Of a stretch of 64,000 nucleotides of DNA, positions 8,416 through 19,000 are shown piece after piece (the first letter of the stretch is position 1; each line of letters begins with the position of its first letter). The stretch is taken from the NCBI GenBank assembly GCA_958295715.1, contig OY282371.1:1845697-1909696 (forward strand). The letters are read 5' to 3'. A model generated the notes under the pieces. It saw nothing but the letters and a program-made list of their open reading frames with translations, was not told the origin of the DNA and searched no databases. The position numbers were made by a program, and so were the translations under genes. The stretch is from an uncultured Dehalococcoidia bacterium. GTDB lineage: Bacteria; Chloroflexota; Dehalococcoidia; Lucifugimonadales; GCA-2712585.

Positions 8416-9480
8416 ATGGAGGAGGGAAGCGGCCAGTCCCATCGGAGGTCTCTGCTGACGGTTCCAAGTCCATCCGGCCTGAGCCTAAAACAGTTGGCCG
8501 TGGTGACCGCGGCCCTGGGTCTGGCCCTGGCCGGAATCCTGGCCTCCATGTCCCTCGGCGCCGTGTCCCTAAGCCCCGGGGAGGTGATTGGCGGACTCCT
8601 TGGCAGGGCCGACAACGTGTCCAACCAGATAGTATGGAACCTCCGGCTCCCGCGGGTCCTGGTGGCCGGGCTGGTGGGTATGAACATGGCCCTATCGGGG
8701 GCGCTGCTCCAGGGCATCATGCGAAATCCCCTAGCCGCCCCCACCATAGTCGGCGTCACGGCCGGGGCGGGGCTGGGCGCAACGCTGGTCCTCACCCTGT
8801 TCTCCGGGCTGCCCACCTTCCTGCCCATGGCGGCCTTTGTCGGGGCCATGGCGGCGGCGGTGGTGGTGTACCTGCTCTCGTGGCAGCCGGGGCTGGGCAC
8901 GTCGCCGGTGCGGATGGTGCTGGCCGGGGTGGCCATGACCTCCATGCTAGGCGCCTTCACCACCACGCTCATAGTCATCTTCAGCGACCGGGTGCAGCCG
9001 GTTATCCTGTGGCTGTCCGGCAACCTGGTGGGGCGGAGTTGGAGCCATTTGGAATTGGTGTGGCCCTACAGCCTGGGCGGGCTGATAATAGCCTTCCTGC
9101 TAGTCCGCCAACTCAACGTCCTCCAACTGGGAGACCAGGCCGCTCAGGGGCTGGGCGTGCGGATAGAGCTGTACAGGTTCCTGGCCATGGGCTTGGCGGC
9201 CCTGCTGGCCGCGTCGGCGGTGAGCGTGGCCGGGCTGGTGGGGTTTGTCGGACTGATGACGCCCCACGTCATGCGATTGCTGGGCGGGAATAATCACGGC
9301 TACATCATCCCGGCGGCGGCGGCGGGAGGGGCCGCCCTGGTGATATGGGCCGACCTCGGCGCCCGGACGGTCTTGGCGCCAACGGAGGTGCCGGTGGGCA
9401 TTATCACCGCCCTGCTGGGAGGGCCGTTCTTCGTGTTCCTCCTCTACCGGACCAGATTCATCGGCGGCAGATCCCTGTAG
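8416..9480 (+). CDS. FecCD/BtuC-family ABC permease
   Basis: A 354-residue inner-membrane permease with about ten hydrophobic helices. Family hallmarks are RLPRVLVAGLVG, LSGALLQGIMRNPLAAP and, late in the protein, GFVGLMTPHVMRLLGG. The last is the cytoplasmic coupling segment that contacts the ATPase, and EVPVGIITALLGGPFF ends the protein as in BtuC and FhuB. The start lies 3 bases after the binding-protein stop and 17 bases separate its own stop from the ATPase start. It would work as a homodimer moving haem, a siderophore or a corrinoid. Confidence 0.93.
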   Translation: MEEGSGQSHRRSLLTVPSPSGLSLKQLAVVTAALGLALAGILASMSLGAVSLSPGEVIGGLLGRADNVSNQIVWNLRLPRVLVAGLVGMNMALSGALLQGIMRNPLAAPTIVGVTAGAGLGATLVLTLFSGLPTFLPMAAFVGAMAAAVVVYLLSWQPGLGTSPVRMVLAGVAMTSMLGAFTTTLIVIFSDRVQPVILWLSGNLVGRSWSHLELVWPYSLGGLIIAFLLVRQLNVLQLGDQAAQGLGVRIELYRFLAMGLAALLAASAVSVAGLVGFVGLMTPHVMRLLGGNNHGYIIPAAAAGGAALVIWADLGARTVLAPTEVPVGIITALLGGPFFVFLLYRTRFIGGRSL

Positions 9481-9496
9481 TGGAGGCCCTTACTCA

Positions 9497-10309
9497 ATGA
9501 AGGTGCAGGCGAATAGACTCGCCGTTGGCTACGACAAGTCCAACGTGCTCACCGGCGTTGACATCGAGATTGGCGCCGGTGAGATGGTCGGGGTGATAGG
9601 CTCCAACGGCTCCGGGAAGTCCACCCTGTTGAAGACCATGGCCCGCCTGCTGAAGCCTCACCACGGCGCAGTCCACCTGGATGGGAAGTCCATCCGGGAC
9701 ATGTCCCCCCCTGAGATGGCCCGGCGAATGGCGTCGCTGCCCCAGGCCCCCGGCTCCCCGGCGGGGCTGACGGTGCGGGAACTGGTGGGTTACGGGAGGT
9801 ATCCCCACGTTCCCTGGCTGAAGCGCCTTGGCCCCGCCGACCACCGGGTGATAGACAGGGCGTTGAGGGAGTGCCGCGTGGAAGCCCTGGCCCACAGGGA
9901 GATGTCCACCCTGTCGGGGGGAGAACGGCAGCGGGCCTGGCTGGCAATGGCCCTGGCCCAAGAGCCCAAGGTGATGCTGCTGGACGAGCCGGTTACCTTC
10001 TTGGACATCGCCCACCAGCTGGAGGTCATGGAACTCATCACTCAGCTGAACAGGGAACGGGGCATCACCGTCATCATGGTCCTCCACGACCTGAACCTGG
10101 CCAGCAGGCACTGCGAGCGGCTGATAGTCATCAAGGAGGGCCGGGTGGCCTACGACGGGCCAACGGAGGAGATTATCTGCCCCGACGTGCTGAGGGAGGT
10201 CTTTGGCGTGGAGGTCTATATCGTCAGGAACCCCCACACCGGCAGGGCCGTCTGCTACCCCTACCAACGGGCGGGGGGCGAGGGCCACGGGGCCGGCGGC
10301 AGGCCGTAG
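9497..10309 (+). CDS. ABC transporter ATPase (FecE/HmuV/BtuD family)
   Basis: A 270-residue ATP-binding subunit. Walker A GSNGSGKST is at 35-43, the Q-loop is in SLPQAPGSP, the signature is LSGGE (139-143), Walker B is VMLLDEP (159-165) and the switch His is His197 in MVLHDLN. All residues needed for hydrolysis are present. With the preceding lipoprotein and permease it makes a complete class III importer. The gene ends 23 bases before the monooxygenase start, with a GAGGAG site in between, so all four genes are probably one transcript. Confidence 0.93.
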   Translation: MKVQANRLAVGYDKSNVLTGVDIEIGAGEMVGVIGSNGSGKSTLLKTMARLLKPHHGAVHLDGKSIRDMSPPEMARRMASLPQAPGSPAGLTVRELVGYGRYPHVPWLKRLGPADHRVIDRALRECRVEALAHREMSTLSGGERQRAWLAMALAQEPKVMLLDEPVTFLDIAHQLEVMELITQLNRERGITVIMVLHDLNLASRHCERLIVIKEGRVAYDGPTEEIICPDVLREVFGVEVYIVRNPHTGRAVCYPYQRAGGEGHGAGGRP

Positions 10310-10332
10310 CGAAGTTTTAGGAGGAGCCGACC

Positions 10333-10677
10333 ATGTTTGTGTCCACCAACGGTTTCAGGATTAAGAAGGGCCACGGGCGTGACCTAGAGGAGCGTTTCAA
10401 GGAGCGGGGCGGCGTGGAGAAGCAGCCCGGGTTCTTGGGGTTCCAGCTTTGGCGCAAGGACGGCGCCGCCGGCGACGAGGAGTACGTGGTCGTCACCCAT
10501 TGGGAGTCCAAGGAGGCCCATCACCAGTGGACCCGCAGCGAGGAGTTCAAGGCGGCCCACTCAGGCCCGCGGGCCGGCTTCATCCTGGGCCATCCGGAGT
10601 TCAGCGGCTACGACGTGCGGCTACTGTCCGACCCCTCAGAGGCCAAGGCCCCTCCGGGCTCCTCCACTCCGTCGTAG
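10333..10677 (+). CDS. IsdG/IsdI-type haem-degrading monooxygenase
   Basis: A 114-residue ABM-fold protein. The residues that define haem-degrading members are in place: Asn6, Trp66 and His76, the same numbering as the Asn6/Trp66/His76 triad of Staphylococcus IsdI. The local context THWESKEAHHQW and EEFKAAHSG also matches that family. Such enzymes act as dimers in the cytoplasm and open the haem ring to release iron. As the last gene of an iron/haem-type ABC operon, it would process the imported haem. Generic antibiotic-biosynthesis monooxygenases share the fold but lack this triad, so the haem role is favoured. Confidence 0.82.
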   Translation: MFVSTNGFRIKKGHGRDLEERFKERGGVEKQPGFLGFQLWRKDGAAGDEEYVVVTHWESKEAHHQWTRSEEFKAAHSGPRAGFILGHPEFSGYDVRLLSDPSEAKAPPGSSTPS

Positions 10678-10686
10678 GCGCGGCTC

Positions 10687-12066
10687 TCAGTAGCCCAACT
10701 CCCCCTCAATGTAACTCACGCCGTCGCCAACGATGTCCGCTATCTCGTCCACCTCACTGTCGGAGAGGGTGAGGACGGGGGTTAGGATTATCCACTGGCC
10801 CACGCGAACAAGCAGGCCGTTATCAGATAGGCGGCGCGCCAGCTTTGGGGCCGCCCCGGCGATGGAGGATAGGGGTTCCTTGGTGGCCTTGTCCTTCACC
10901 AGTTCCACGGCGCACATGAGGCCAAGACCCCGCACGTCTCCCACCACAGGACGCTCCTTAAGCGGGGTTAGGCGGTCCAGGAGCCGGCGACCCATTCGCG
11001 CCGAGTTTTCCACCAGCCCCTCCCGTTGGATGATGTCCAGGTTCACCAGGGCGGCGGCGGCCCCGGCGGGATGGCCGCTGTAGGTGTATCCGTGGGCAAA
11101 GGTCTTATCGTCGCCGCCCACAAAGGCCTCGGCCACGTGGTCGCCGGTTATGCAGGCCCCCACGGGCTGGTAGCCGCTGGTGACGCCCTTGGCCACGGTT
11201 ATCATGTCAGGGACAACGCCGTAATGCTCTACGCCGAACATCCTACCAGTGCGGCCAAAGCCGGTTATCACCTCGTCGGCTATGAGGAGGACACCGTGGC
11301 GGTCGCAGACCTCCCGGAGGATGGGCCAGTACTCCGGCCCCGGCACGGCTACCCCGGCGGACAGGGAGATGGGCTCGGCGATGACGGCGGCGACGGTCTC
11401 CGGGCCTTCCTCAAGTATGATGCCCTCCACCGCCTCGGCGCATCGCGTCGCGCACTCCGACGCCGTGGCCCCGCCCAACTCGCACCGGTAGGGCAGGGGC
11501 TGGGGCGCGGCGGGAACCCTGGGAAGCATGGGCTGGAATATATCCCGCTTCACGTGGGGGGCCATGTTAACGGCCATGGCGCCAAGGCTGACCCCGTGAT
11601 AGGACCCCCTCCTTGAGATGAACTTGGCGCGCTGGGACTCCCCGCGGTTCACGTGGTACTGGCGGGCGATTTTCATCGCGGTCTCCACCGAGTCGGAGCC
11701 GCCGCTGGTCAGGAAGACGCGGTTCAGATTCCCCGGCGTCATGGAGGCCAGCCTCTCCGCCAGCTTGATGGCGGGCAGTGTGGCGTAGGCGAAGGTGTTG
11801 GCGTAGTGGAGCGCGGACATCTGGTCGTAGGCGGCCTTGGCTATCTCCTCCCGGCCGTAGCCCACGTTGACCAGGGCCAGCCCCGCGAACCCGTCGTAGT
11901 ACTCCCTGCCGTGAATGTCCCTTATCTTGGCTCCGCGGCCGCCGGTCATAATCCGCAGGCCGTCCTCGGCGGCCACGTCGTTCCACTGCTGAAAGGGGAA
12001 CCACAGGTGGCCGAGGGCCGACGAGCGCAGGGCTTCGAACTCCCGGTCTTCAATCATGTCAAACAT
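10687..12066 (-). CDS. Class III PLP-dependent aminotransferase
   Basis: About 459 residues of the omega-aminotransferase / glutamate-1-semialdehyde aminomutase family. Visible features are SGGSDSVETAMK for phosphate binding, SYHGVSLGAM, the cofactor Asp264 in LIADEVITGFGRTG, and the Schiff-base Lys293 in ITVAKGVTSGYQPVG. The frame is open to 12180, but that would run into the amidase at 12101. The ATG at 12066 has GGAGG seven to eight bases upstream and starts where the family does. It follows the amidase in the same direction, so the two may form a catabolic operon acting on amides and amines. The amino donor cannot be read from sequence. Confidence 0.9.
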   Translation of the reverse strand: MFDMIEDREFEALRSSALGHLWFPFQQWNDVAAEDGLRIMTGGRGAKIRDIHGREYYDGFAGLALVNVGYGREEIAKAAYDQMSALHYANTFAYATLPAIKLAERLASMTPGNLNRVFLTSGGSDSVETAMKIARQYHVNRGESQRAKFISRRGSYHGVSLGAMAVNMAPHVKRDIFQPMLPRVPAAPQPLPYRCELGGATASECATRCAEAVEGIILEEGPETVAAVIAEPISLSAGVAVPGPEYWPILREVCDRHGVLLIADEVITGFGRTGRMFGVEHYGVVPDMITVAKGVTSGYQPVGACITGDHVAEAFVGGDDKTFAHGYTYSGHPAGAAAALVNLDIIQREGLVENSARMGRRLLDRLTPLKERPVVGDVRGLGLMCAVELVKDKATKEPLSSIAGAAPKLARRLSDNGLLVRVGQWIILTPVLTLSDSEVDEIADIVGDGVSYIEGELGY

Positions 12067-12100
12067 GTCAAACCTCCGCGAGGTGGGGTTCCGGCCCCGT

Positions 12101-13528
12101 CTATATGGACGGCCTCCGCTTGCGCCAGCCGGCGGACTGCTCATAGGCGTGGGCCGTCCTGAGAATAACGGCCTCCTCAAAGGGCCGGCCGATTATCTGG
12201 AGTCCGATGGGCATGTCCCCCCACTCCCCCGGCGCAAAGCCGCAGGGCACGCTGAGGGCCGGCAGGTTGGAGAGGGGGACTGTGGGCGTCTGGTCCGGCG
12301 CCCTCTCCAGCAGCGCGCGTGAGTCCCCCTTTGAGGCCGGCATCAGGTAGGGCTTTATCCTGGGGGCCGGGACGCGCATGGTGGGCGACACCAGAACGTC
12401 GTGGGAGCCGAGGGCGTCTAGGGCCTGCCGCCTTAGCAGGGTTCTGAGCCTCTGCGCCTTGTGGTAGCAGTGGGCCGGGACAAGGCTGCCGGTGAGGAAC
12501 CTGACTTGGGCGTCGTAGTCAAACTCCTCCAGCCTGTTGTCAACCCAGTCCTGGTACCGGGCGGTCATCTCCACGTACATGTGGGTGTAGAAGATGGCGC
12601 GGGCCCACGGGGCCAGGGGAATCGACACCTCCTCCACATCGGCCCCGAGGTCGCTCAGACGGTCGACGGCGGCGAGGAAGGCATCCCTAACGACGGGAAC
12701 CACCTGGTCGTCGTAGGTAAGCTCCTTGACCAGTCCCACCCTCAACCCCTTCTTGACGTCGCCGGTCAGGGCGGCGCGGAAGTCGGGCGTCGGGAGGCGG
12801 CTGGTGGCCGGGTCTTGAGGGTCGAAACCGCAGATGGGGGTCAGGACCATGGCGCAGTCCTCCACGGAGCGGGCCATGGGCCCCGCCTGGTCCATGGACC
12901 AGATTATGGGGAACAGCCTGTGGCGGCTCACCCGGCCCCAGGTGGGCCGAAGCCCCACGACGCCGCACCATGACGAGGGGTGGCGAATGGAGCCGGAGGT
13001 GTCCTCACCCAGAGAGGCGGCGCACAGGCCGGCGGCGGTGGCCGCCCCGGAGCCGGAACTGGACGCCCCCGGCTCGTAGTCGGTGTTCCAAGGGTTGCGG
13101 GTCTTGCCGTAGGGGTACTTGAACCGCCCGCCCGTGGCGAACTCGCTCATGTTGAGCTTGCCCAGGAGGACGGCCCCCGCGTCCTTGAGCCGGGCTATGA
13201 CGGTGGCGTCCTCATCGGGGACAAAATCCTCCAAGAGGGTTGAGGCGTTGGTGGTGCGAATGCCCTTGGTCCACATCTGGTCCTTCACCGCCAAGGGGAT
13301 GCCGTGGAGGGGGCCACGGCGCCGGCCGGCGGCTATCTCCGCCTCGGCGCGGCGGGCCTCGGCCATTGCGGAGCCGGCGGCCACGGTGACGTAGGAGTTG
13401 AGCTTGGAATCCACATCTTCAATGCGCTCGAGGTAGGCCTCGGCGAGCTCCACCGGGGAGACCTCCCTCGTCTCCACCAGACGGGACATCTCAGCAACGG
13501 AAAGGAAGGGCAGGTCGGCCTTTTTCAT
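12101..13528 (-). CDS. Amidase signature family hydrolase (second paralog)
   Basis: A 475-residue amidase with an intact triad: Lys82 in LAVKDQMWTKG, the cis-Ser in GASSSGSGAATA (about 156-158) and Ser180 in EDTSGSIRHP. It differs from the usual DTGGS by a Ser for the first Gly. The C-terminal part (NLPALSVPCGF, PIGLQIIG) is standard for GatA-like amidases. The ATG start lies upstream of the aminotransferase, 34 bases apart, on the same strand. No GatC-like partner precedes it, unlike the paralog at 2400. The substrate is unknown. Confidence 0.9.
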   Translation of the reverse strand: MKKADLPFLSVAEMSRLVETREVSPVELAEAYLERIEDVDSKLNSYVTVAAGSAMAEARRAEAEIAAGRRRGPLHGIPLAVKDQMWTKGIRTTNASTLLEDFVPDEDATVIARLKDAGAVLLGKLNMSEFATGGRFKYPYGKTRNPWNTDYEPGASSSGSGAATAAGLCAASLGEDTSGSIRHPSSWCGVVGLRPTWGRVSRHRLFPIIWSMDQAGPMARSVEDCAMVLTPICGFDPQDPATSRLPTPDFRAALTGDVKKGLRVGLVKELTYDDQVVPVVRDAFLAAVDRLSDLGADVEEVSIPLAPWARAIFYTHMYVEMTARYQDWVDNRLEEFDYDAQVRFLTGSLVPAHCYHKAQRLRTLLRRQALDALGSHDVLVSPTMRVPAPRIKPYLMPASKGDSRALLERAPDQTPTVPLSNLPALSVPCGFAPGEWGDMPIGLQIIGRPFEEAVILRTAHAYEQSAGWRKRRPSI

Positions 13529-13929
13529 TCAGTCGGACCTCTTTGGGAAGGGGTGAGCGGCTAGGGGCATTTTCCCCTTAGGCTCCGAGGGTGTCAACCG
13601 GGGACTTGATTGAATGCCGCCGCCTGACTGGCGCAGGCGGGAAGCGCCCCCCACACGCAGAACCAACGCTCCGCAAAACAAAAATGGGCGCGCGCGCCCT
13701 TCCCGCCCTCTTATCCGTCATTCCCGCGCAGGCGGGAATCCAGGAAGGCCCGTCTAAAAACGACGCCCCAAATCCCAGCTTCACCCATAGAGGCATGTAT
13801 AGGGATCCGTCCTTTTCCCTTGGCCCTAATGGGACCAGCCCTTACCGGTGATTTACGCTACTGACCTGGCGTGACGATAGAGGTGGGAAGATGGATTCCC
13901 GCCTTCGCGGGAATGACGAAAAGAAAGGG
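13529..13929. repeat. Repeat-filled intergenic region 3
   Basis: It contains a second-type hairpin (GGGCGCGCGCGCCC, 13686-13699) and two perfect first-type hairpins (13720-13739 and 13895-13914) that are the ends of a 203-bp element. The stretch from about 13655 to 13918 is repeated almost identically at 14276-14542 on the other side of the DUF2283 gene. No coding frame is supported. Confidence 0.85.
13716..13918 (+). mobile_element. MITE-like element, family 2, copy 1 (203 bp)
   Basis: Inverted ends made of the ATTCCC-N8-GGGAAT hairpin enclose a unique interior with the words CGACGCCCCAAATCCC, GGCATGTATAGGGA and TACCGGTGATTTACGC. The second copy (14340-14542) has the same length. Diverged relatives lie near 53700-53825 and 53870-54045. 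It encodes no protein. Confidence 0.6.
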
Positions 13930-14130
13930 TTACGCAGTCTCGAATTCTAGGGCGGAAAGGTTCAAGTTAGGGGAGCGTTTTGAGAGATGCAGAATCTCGA
14001 CGCCAACCACCTCATTCCACTGGTTGTAGTCTAGCACGACTCCCGGCGACACCTCTGCGGACTCGACTATGTCGGAGTCGTCAAGGCGCAGGTAAAGGGC
14101 GTCGGCCTCCTTATCCACGTTCAGTTTCAT
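13930..14130 (-). CDS. DUF2283 family protein
   Basis: A 66-residue protein with the complete DUF2283 pattern: an initial MKLNVDKEADALYLRL, then EVSPGVVLDYN and VVGVEILHLSKR. The function of this family is unknown; in other genomes it often lies beside a DUF4258 toxin-like gene, but no such partner is visible here. The gene is isolated between two direct copies of a 265-bp repeat block, each ending in a MITE-like element, which suggests that it was moved or trapped by them. Confidence 0.8.
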   Translation of the reverse strand: MKLNVDKEADALYLRLDDSDIVESAEVSPGVVLDYNQWNEVVGVEILHLSKRSPNLNLSALEFETA

Positions 14131-14552
14131 AACTCTCCTCTGGCGTTCCGGTCAAAGAATACGCTTACCACGCGCCAAGGCGCAACCGACGTGTTCACCA
14201 CTACGCGCAACAGGGAAGATGGATCCCCGCCCTCTTATCCGTCATTCCCGTTTTCACGGGAATCCAGGAAGCGCTCAACGCAGGACCAACGCTCCGCAAA
14301 ACAAAAATGGGCGCGCGCGCCCTTCCCGCCCCTCTTTTCCGTCATTCCCGTGAAAACGGGAATCCAGGAAGGCCCGTCTAAAAACGACGCCCCAAATCCC
14401 TGCTTCACCCATAGGGGCATGTATAGGGACCCGTCCTTTTCCCTTGGCCCTAATGGGACCAGCCCTTACCGGTGATTTACGCTATTGCCCTGGCGTGACG
14501 ATAGAGATGGGAAGATGGATTCCCGCCTTCGCGGGAATGACGGACGGGGGGA
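14131..14552. repeat. Repeat-filled intergenic region 4
   Basis: Three perfect first-type hairpins start at 14244, 14344 and 14519. The first two carry the unusual cores GTTTTCAC and GTGAAAAC, which are reverse complements of each other. A second-type hairpin GGGCGCGCGCGCCC lies at 14309-14322. The right part is the second copy of the 265-bp block flanking the DUF2283 gene. No gene is supported. Confidence 0.85.
14340..14542 (+). mobile_element. MITE-like element, family 2, copy 2 (203 bp)
   Basis: The interior is nearly identical to the copy at 13716-13918, but the left hairpin has the core GTGAAAAC in place of GCGCAGGC. Both halves of the stem changed together, so pairing is kept. It ends 11 bases before the FIST gene stop codon and could therefore affect the 3' end of that transcript. 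Confidence 0.6.
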
Positions 14553-15734
14553 TCACCCCAACGGCCTGAAGAGGCCGAAGGAGCTGGTGTAGCCGTGTAG
14601 GTAGGTGGCCCCCTGCACCGGGCCTATCTCGCCGTTGCAGAAGAAGCCGCCCAGGGGTATCTCCCCCAGGGTGTCGCAGAAGACGCCGGTGTCGTGGTCG
14701 GGGCGGCCGTAGAGACCCTCCCCGCGACCGAGGCAGGAGAAGAGCAGCGCGCCAGCGACCCGTTCGTTCCGCTCACTGTCCCTGTACCGGCGCATCAGGG
14801 CCGTTAACTCCTCCGCCGAGGTGCGGGCGTCTCTCAGATGGAACTGGACTATCTGGCCCTCGCGCAACTCCTGGCCTATGGCCAGCGCGCCGGAGCGGGG
14901 ATCCATTCCAACGATGTTGCGGATGAGAAAGTCGCCCAGCTGAGGCCGCTCCTGGAACTCGTCCATCACCACGCCCAGGAATAGGGAGTGGCGGGCCAGG
15001 TCCCTGTCACCCTGGTCGAGGGAGTCGTAGATGCCCCGCAGGGCTTGCAGGGCCGGCGTTCCCTCCAACTCCAACAGGAGGTTGCGGCTGCTTTTGGTTA
15101 TGTTCATGGGCTTGCCGATGGGACGGCAGCCTTGGGCCACGATGGTATCGATGAGGACGTCGCCCCCGAGGGCCAGCCCCACCGCGCCGGAGGGGTGAAC
15201 CTTGCCGTCCAGAATCAGGGCGTTGGAGCCGGGGCCGGGGCCGCCGCTTGCCATGCCGCCAACCTTCACGCTGCGGGGGAAGGCGTAGTCCAGGCCCAGG
15301 AGCAGGTTGTCGCTCCGGATGGTGAAGGGGTCCGTGATGAGAAGAAACTGGGGGCTGTCATCAGGCGGCTCCCCCACCATCAAGCGCCAGGCGCCGGGGG
15401 CGGCGTCCAGGTCGGGCAGAGACTCGTTCTCCACGTGAAAGGGGGTTATGTCAACACCGGGCAGGAGGGCGGCTGTGAGGGAGAAACCGGGCCGCTGTTC
15501 AACCTCGCGCCCGCCCCCGATGACACCGCCGGCGGAGGAGCCGATGAGGCAGCCGGGGGCTATCTGTTCCAGCGCTAGCTGGGGGATACGGTCGTAACCG
15601 CCGGCGTGGTGAGGAGACGCGAAGACCACCGCCAAGTCGGGCGCGGCGCCGAGGCGGGTCTTCACCTCTGCCGCGCACTCGCCAATGGCCTGCTCAAGAG
15701 AGCCGCTTTCCGATACCGCGGAGGCCCACTTCAT
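14553..15734 (-). CDS. FIST domain sensory protein
   Basis: A 393-residue protein with FIST N and C domains and no other domain. FIST domains are thought to bind small ligands such as amino acids and usually sit next to signalling genes. Visible landmarks are PGCLIGSSAGGVIGGGREVE early, RSVKVGGMASGGPGPGS in the middle, and VAGALLFSCLGRGEGLYG with GGFFCNGEIGP near the end, which are standard FIST_C words. The frame is open to 15869; the ATG at 15734 is preferred because of the GGGAGGGG before it and the family start. No kinase or cyclase gene is adjacent, so the output partner is unknown. Confidence 0.85.
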   Translation of the reverse strand: MKWASAVSESGSLEQAIGECAAEVKTRLGAAPDLAVVFASPHHAGGYDRIPQLALEQIAPGCLIGSSAGGVIGGGREVEQRPGFSLTAALLPGVDITPFHVENESLPDLDAAPGAWRLMVGEPPDDSPQFLLITDPFTIRSDNLLLGLDYAFPRSVKVGGMASGGPGPGSNALILDGKVHPSGAVGLALGGDVLIDTIVAQGCRPIGKPMNITKSSRNLLLELEGTPALQALRGIYDSLDQGDRDLARHSLFLGVVMDEFQERPQLGDFLIRNIVGMDPRSGALAIGQELREGQIVQFHLRDARTSAEELTALMRRYRDSERNERVAGALLFSCLGRGEGLYGRPDHDTGVFCDTLGEIPLGGFFCNGEIGPVQGATYLHGYTSSFGLFRPLG

Positions 15735-16213
15735 GGCGCCCCTCCCTTCAAGGACCTGATGGGGCAGTATACCACGCAAGTGCCGCCGCCGCCCGCCACG
15801 CGCCGAGCAAGGGCGCCAACCGGGCGGGAGAGGGGGATGGATTCCCGCCGCCCTCCTCCCTTCTGTCATTGCCGCCCTCTTATCCGTGATTCCCGCTTTC
15901 CCTACCCGTCATTCCCGCGCAGGCGGGAATCCATCCCTTCCCCTCCGTTGCGCCGGAGTTGCGACGCCTTCGAGTCCCGCGCCGGCAAGGGCCAGTCCGC
16001 TAAGGCCTCCTCTCGCCAAGGTGGAAAGAACGAAACGCCGCGCACGCCTCCACGGACGAGGCCGGAGTTCGGGGCCCTGGTTTGGCGATGGGGCCTTCCT
16101 GGATTCCCGCCTGCGCGGGAATGACGGAAAGAGGGCGGGCGGGGTCGGCGGGTGAGCGGTTGGCGTTACGGGCGGCGATGGTGCAGAATAGGGGAAAACT
16201 CCACGGAGGCCTC
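15735..16213. repeat. Repeat-containing intergenic region 5
   Basis: Two perfect first-type hairpins lie at 15911-15930 and 16103-16122 in opposite orientation. Between them is an unrelated 170-base interior with CCTCCTCTCGCCAAGG, not shared with the other MITE-like families. The region lies between divergently transcribed genes and so must hold their promoters, but I see no convincing -35/-10 pair. Confidence 0.7.
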
Positions 16214-18262
<2,049 letters not shown>

Positions 18263-19000
18263 GGATTCGCCCCCATCCGCCATCCCCGCGCAGGCAGGAA
18301 GGGCGCGAGCGGCGGGAGCCTCCCCTCCTCTTCCCCGCTCCTGTCGCCCCCAACAGCACTCCCGTGAAAACGGGAATCCATCTCCCTCCTACGTACACCA
18401 ACGCGCGAACCACCGCGGCGCGCGTTGCCCCGCCCCCTTTCGGCATTCCCACCCTCTTATCCGTCATTCCCGCGTCTCCCTTTCGTCATTCCCGCGAAGG
18501 CGGGAATCCATCTTTCCCGATTCTCTCCTAACGCCATCGTCCTACCTTGACAGAGCGCCAGATTGGGGCGGGGTCATTAGAGCGACACATCGGCCGTTTG
18601 GGGTTGGGGCCTTCCTGGATTCCCGCCTGCGCGGGAATGACGGATGGGAGGCGGGAATGCCCTTACCGACGGATGGGCGCGCGCCTTGGCGTCCTGGCCC
18701 TGTCTACCGGCTAAGGAGGGATGGATTCCCGCCTGCGCGGGAATGACGGAAAAGAGGGCGGGCGGAATGGCGTTAGAGGGGATTGTGGAGCGCGGACGTG
18801 GAGCCGCTAACGCTCTTCAAAACTAAGTGGGCACGCGTGCCCTTCCCGCCTTCGCGGGAATGACAGAAGGGAGTGGGGCGAGGTGGGGTTAGGAGGATGT
18901 CCGGCGAACCGGGGCGGGAGCCTCCCCTCCGTTGCCCGGCGGCTCAAATGGGGGTATGCTCTCCCGAAACCGGAGTATTCCCGCCGCAGGAGTCAGCACC
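18263..19000. repeat. Repeat-filled intergenic region 6
   Basis: Three perfect first-type hairpins start at 18488, 18619 and 18725, with a degenerate GTGAAAAC-core copy near 18360. A second-type hairpin with an A/T-substituted stem (GGGCACGCGTGCCC) is at 18829-18842. One MITE-like element of family 1 is included. No gene is supported up to the ATG at 19001. Confidence 0.85.
18484..18642 (+). mobile_element. MITE-like element, family 1, copy 2 (159 bp)
   Basis: It shares with copy 1 the order: hairpin, ATCTTTCCCGATTCTCT, CTAACGCCATCGTCCT, CTTGACAG, GAGCGACACATCGGCC, CTTCCTGGATTCC, inverted hairpin. The centre is shorter than in copy 1 by about 12 bases. The conserved flanks with a variable centre suggest that the ends are what is selected or mobilised. 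Confidence 0.6.
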
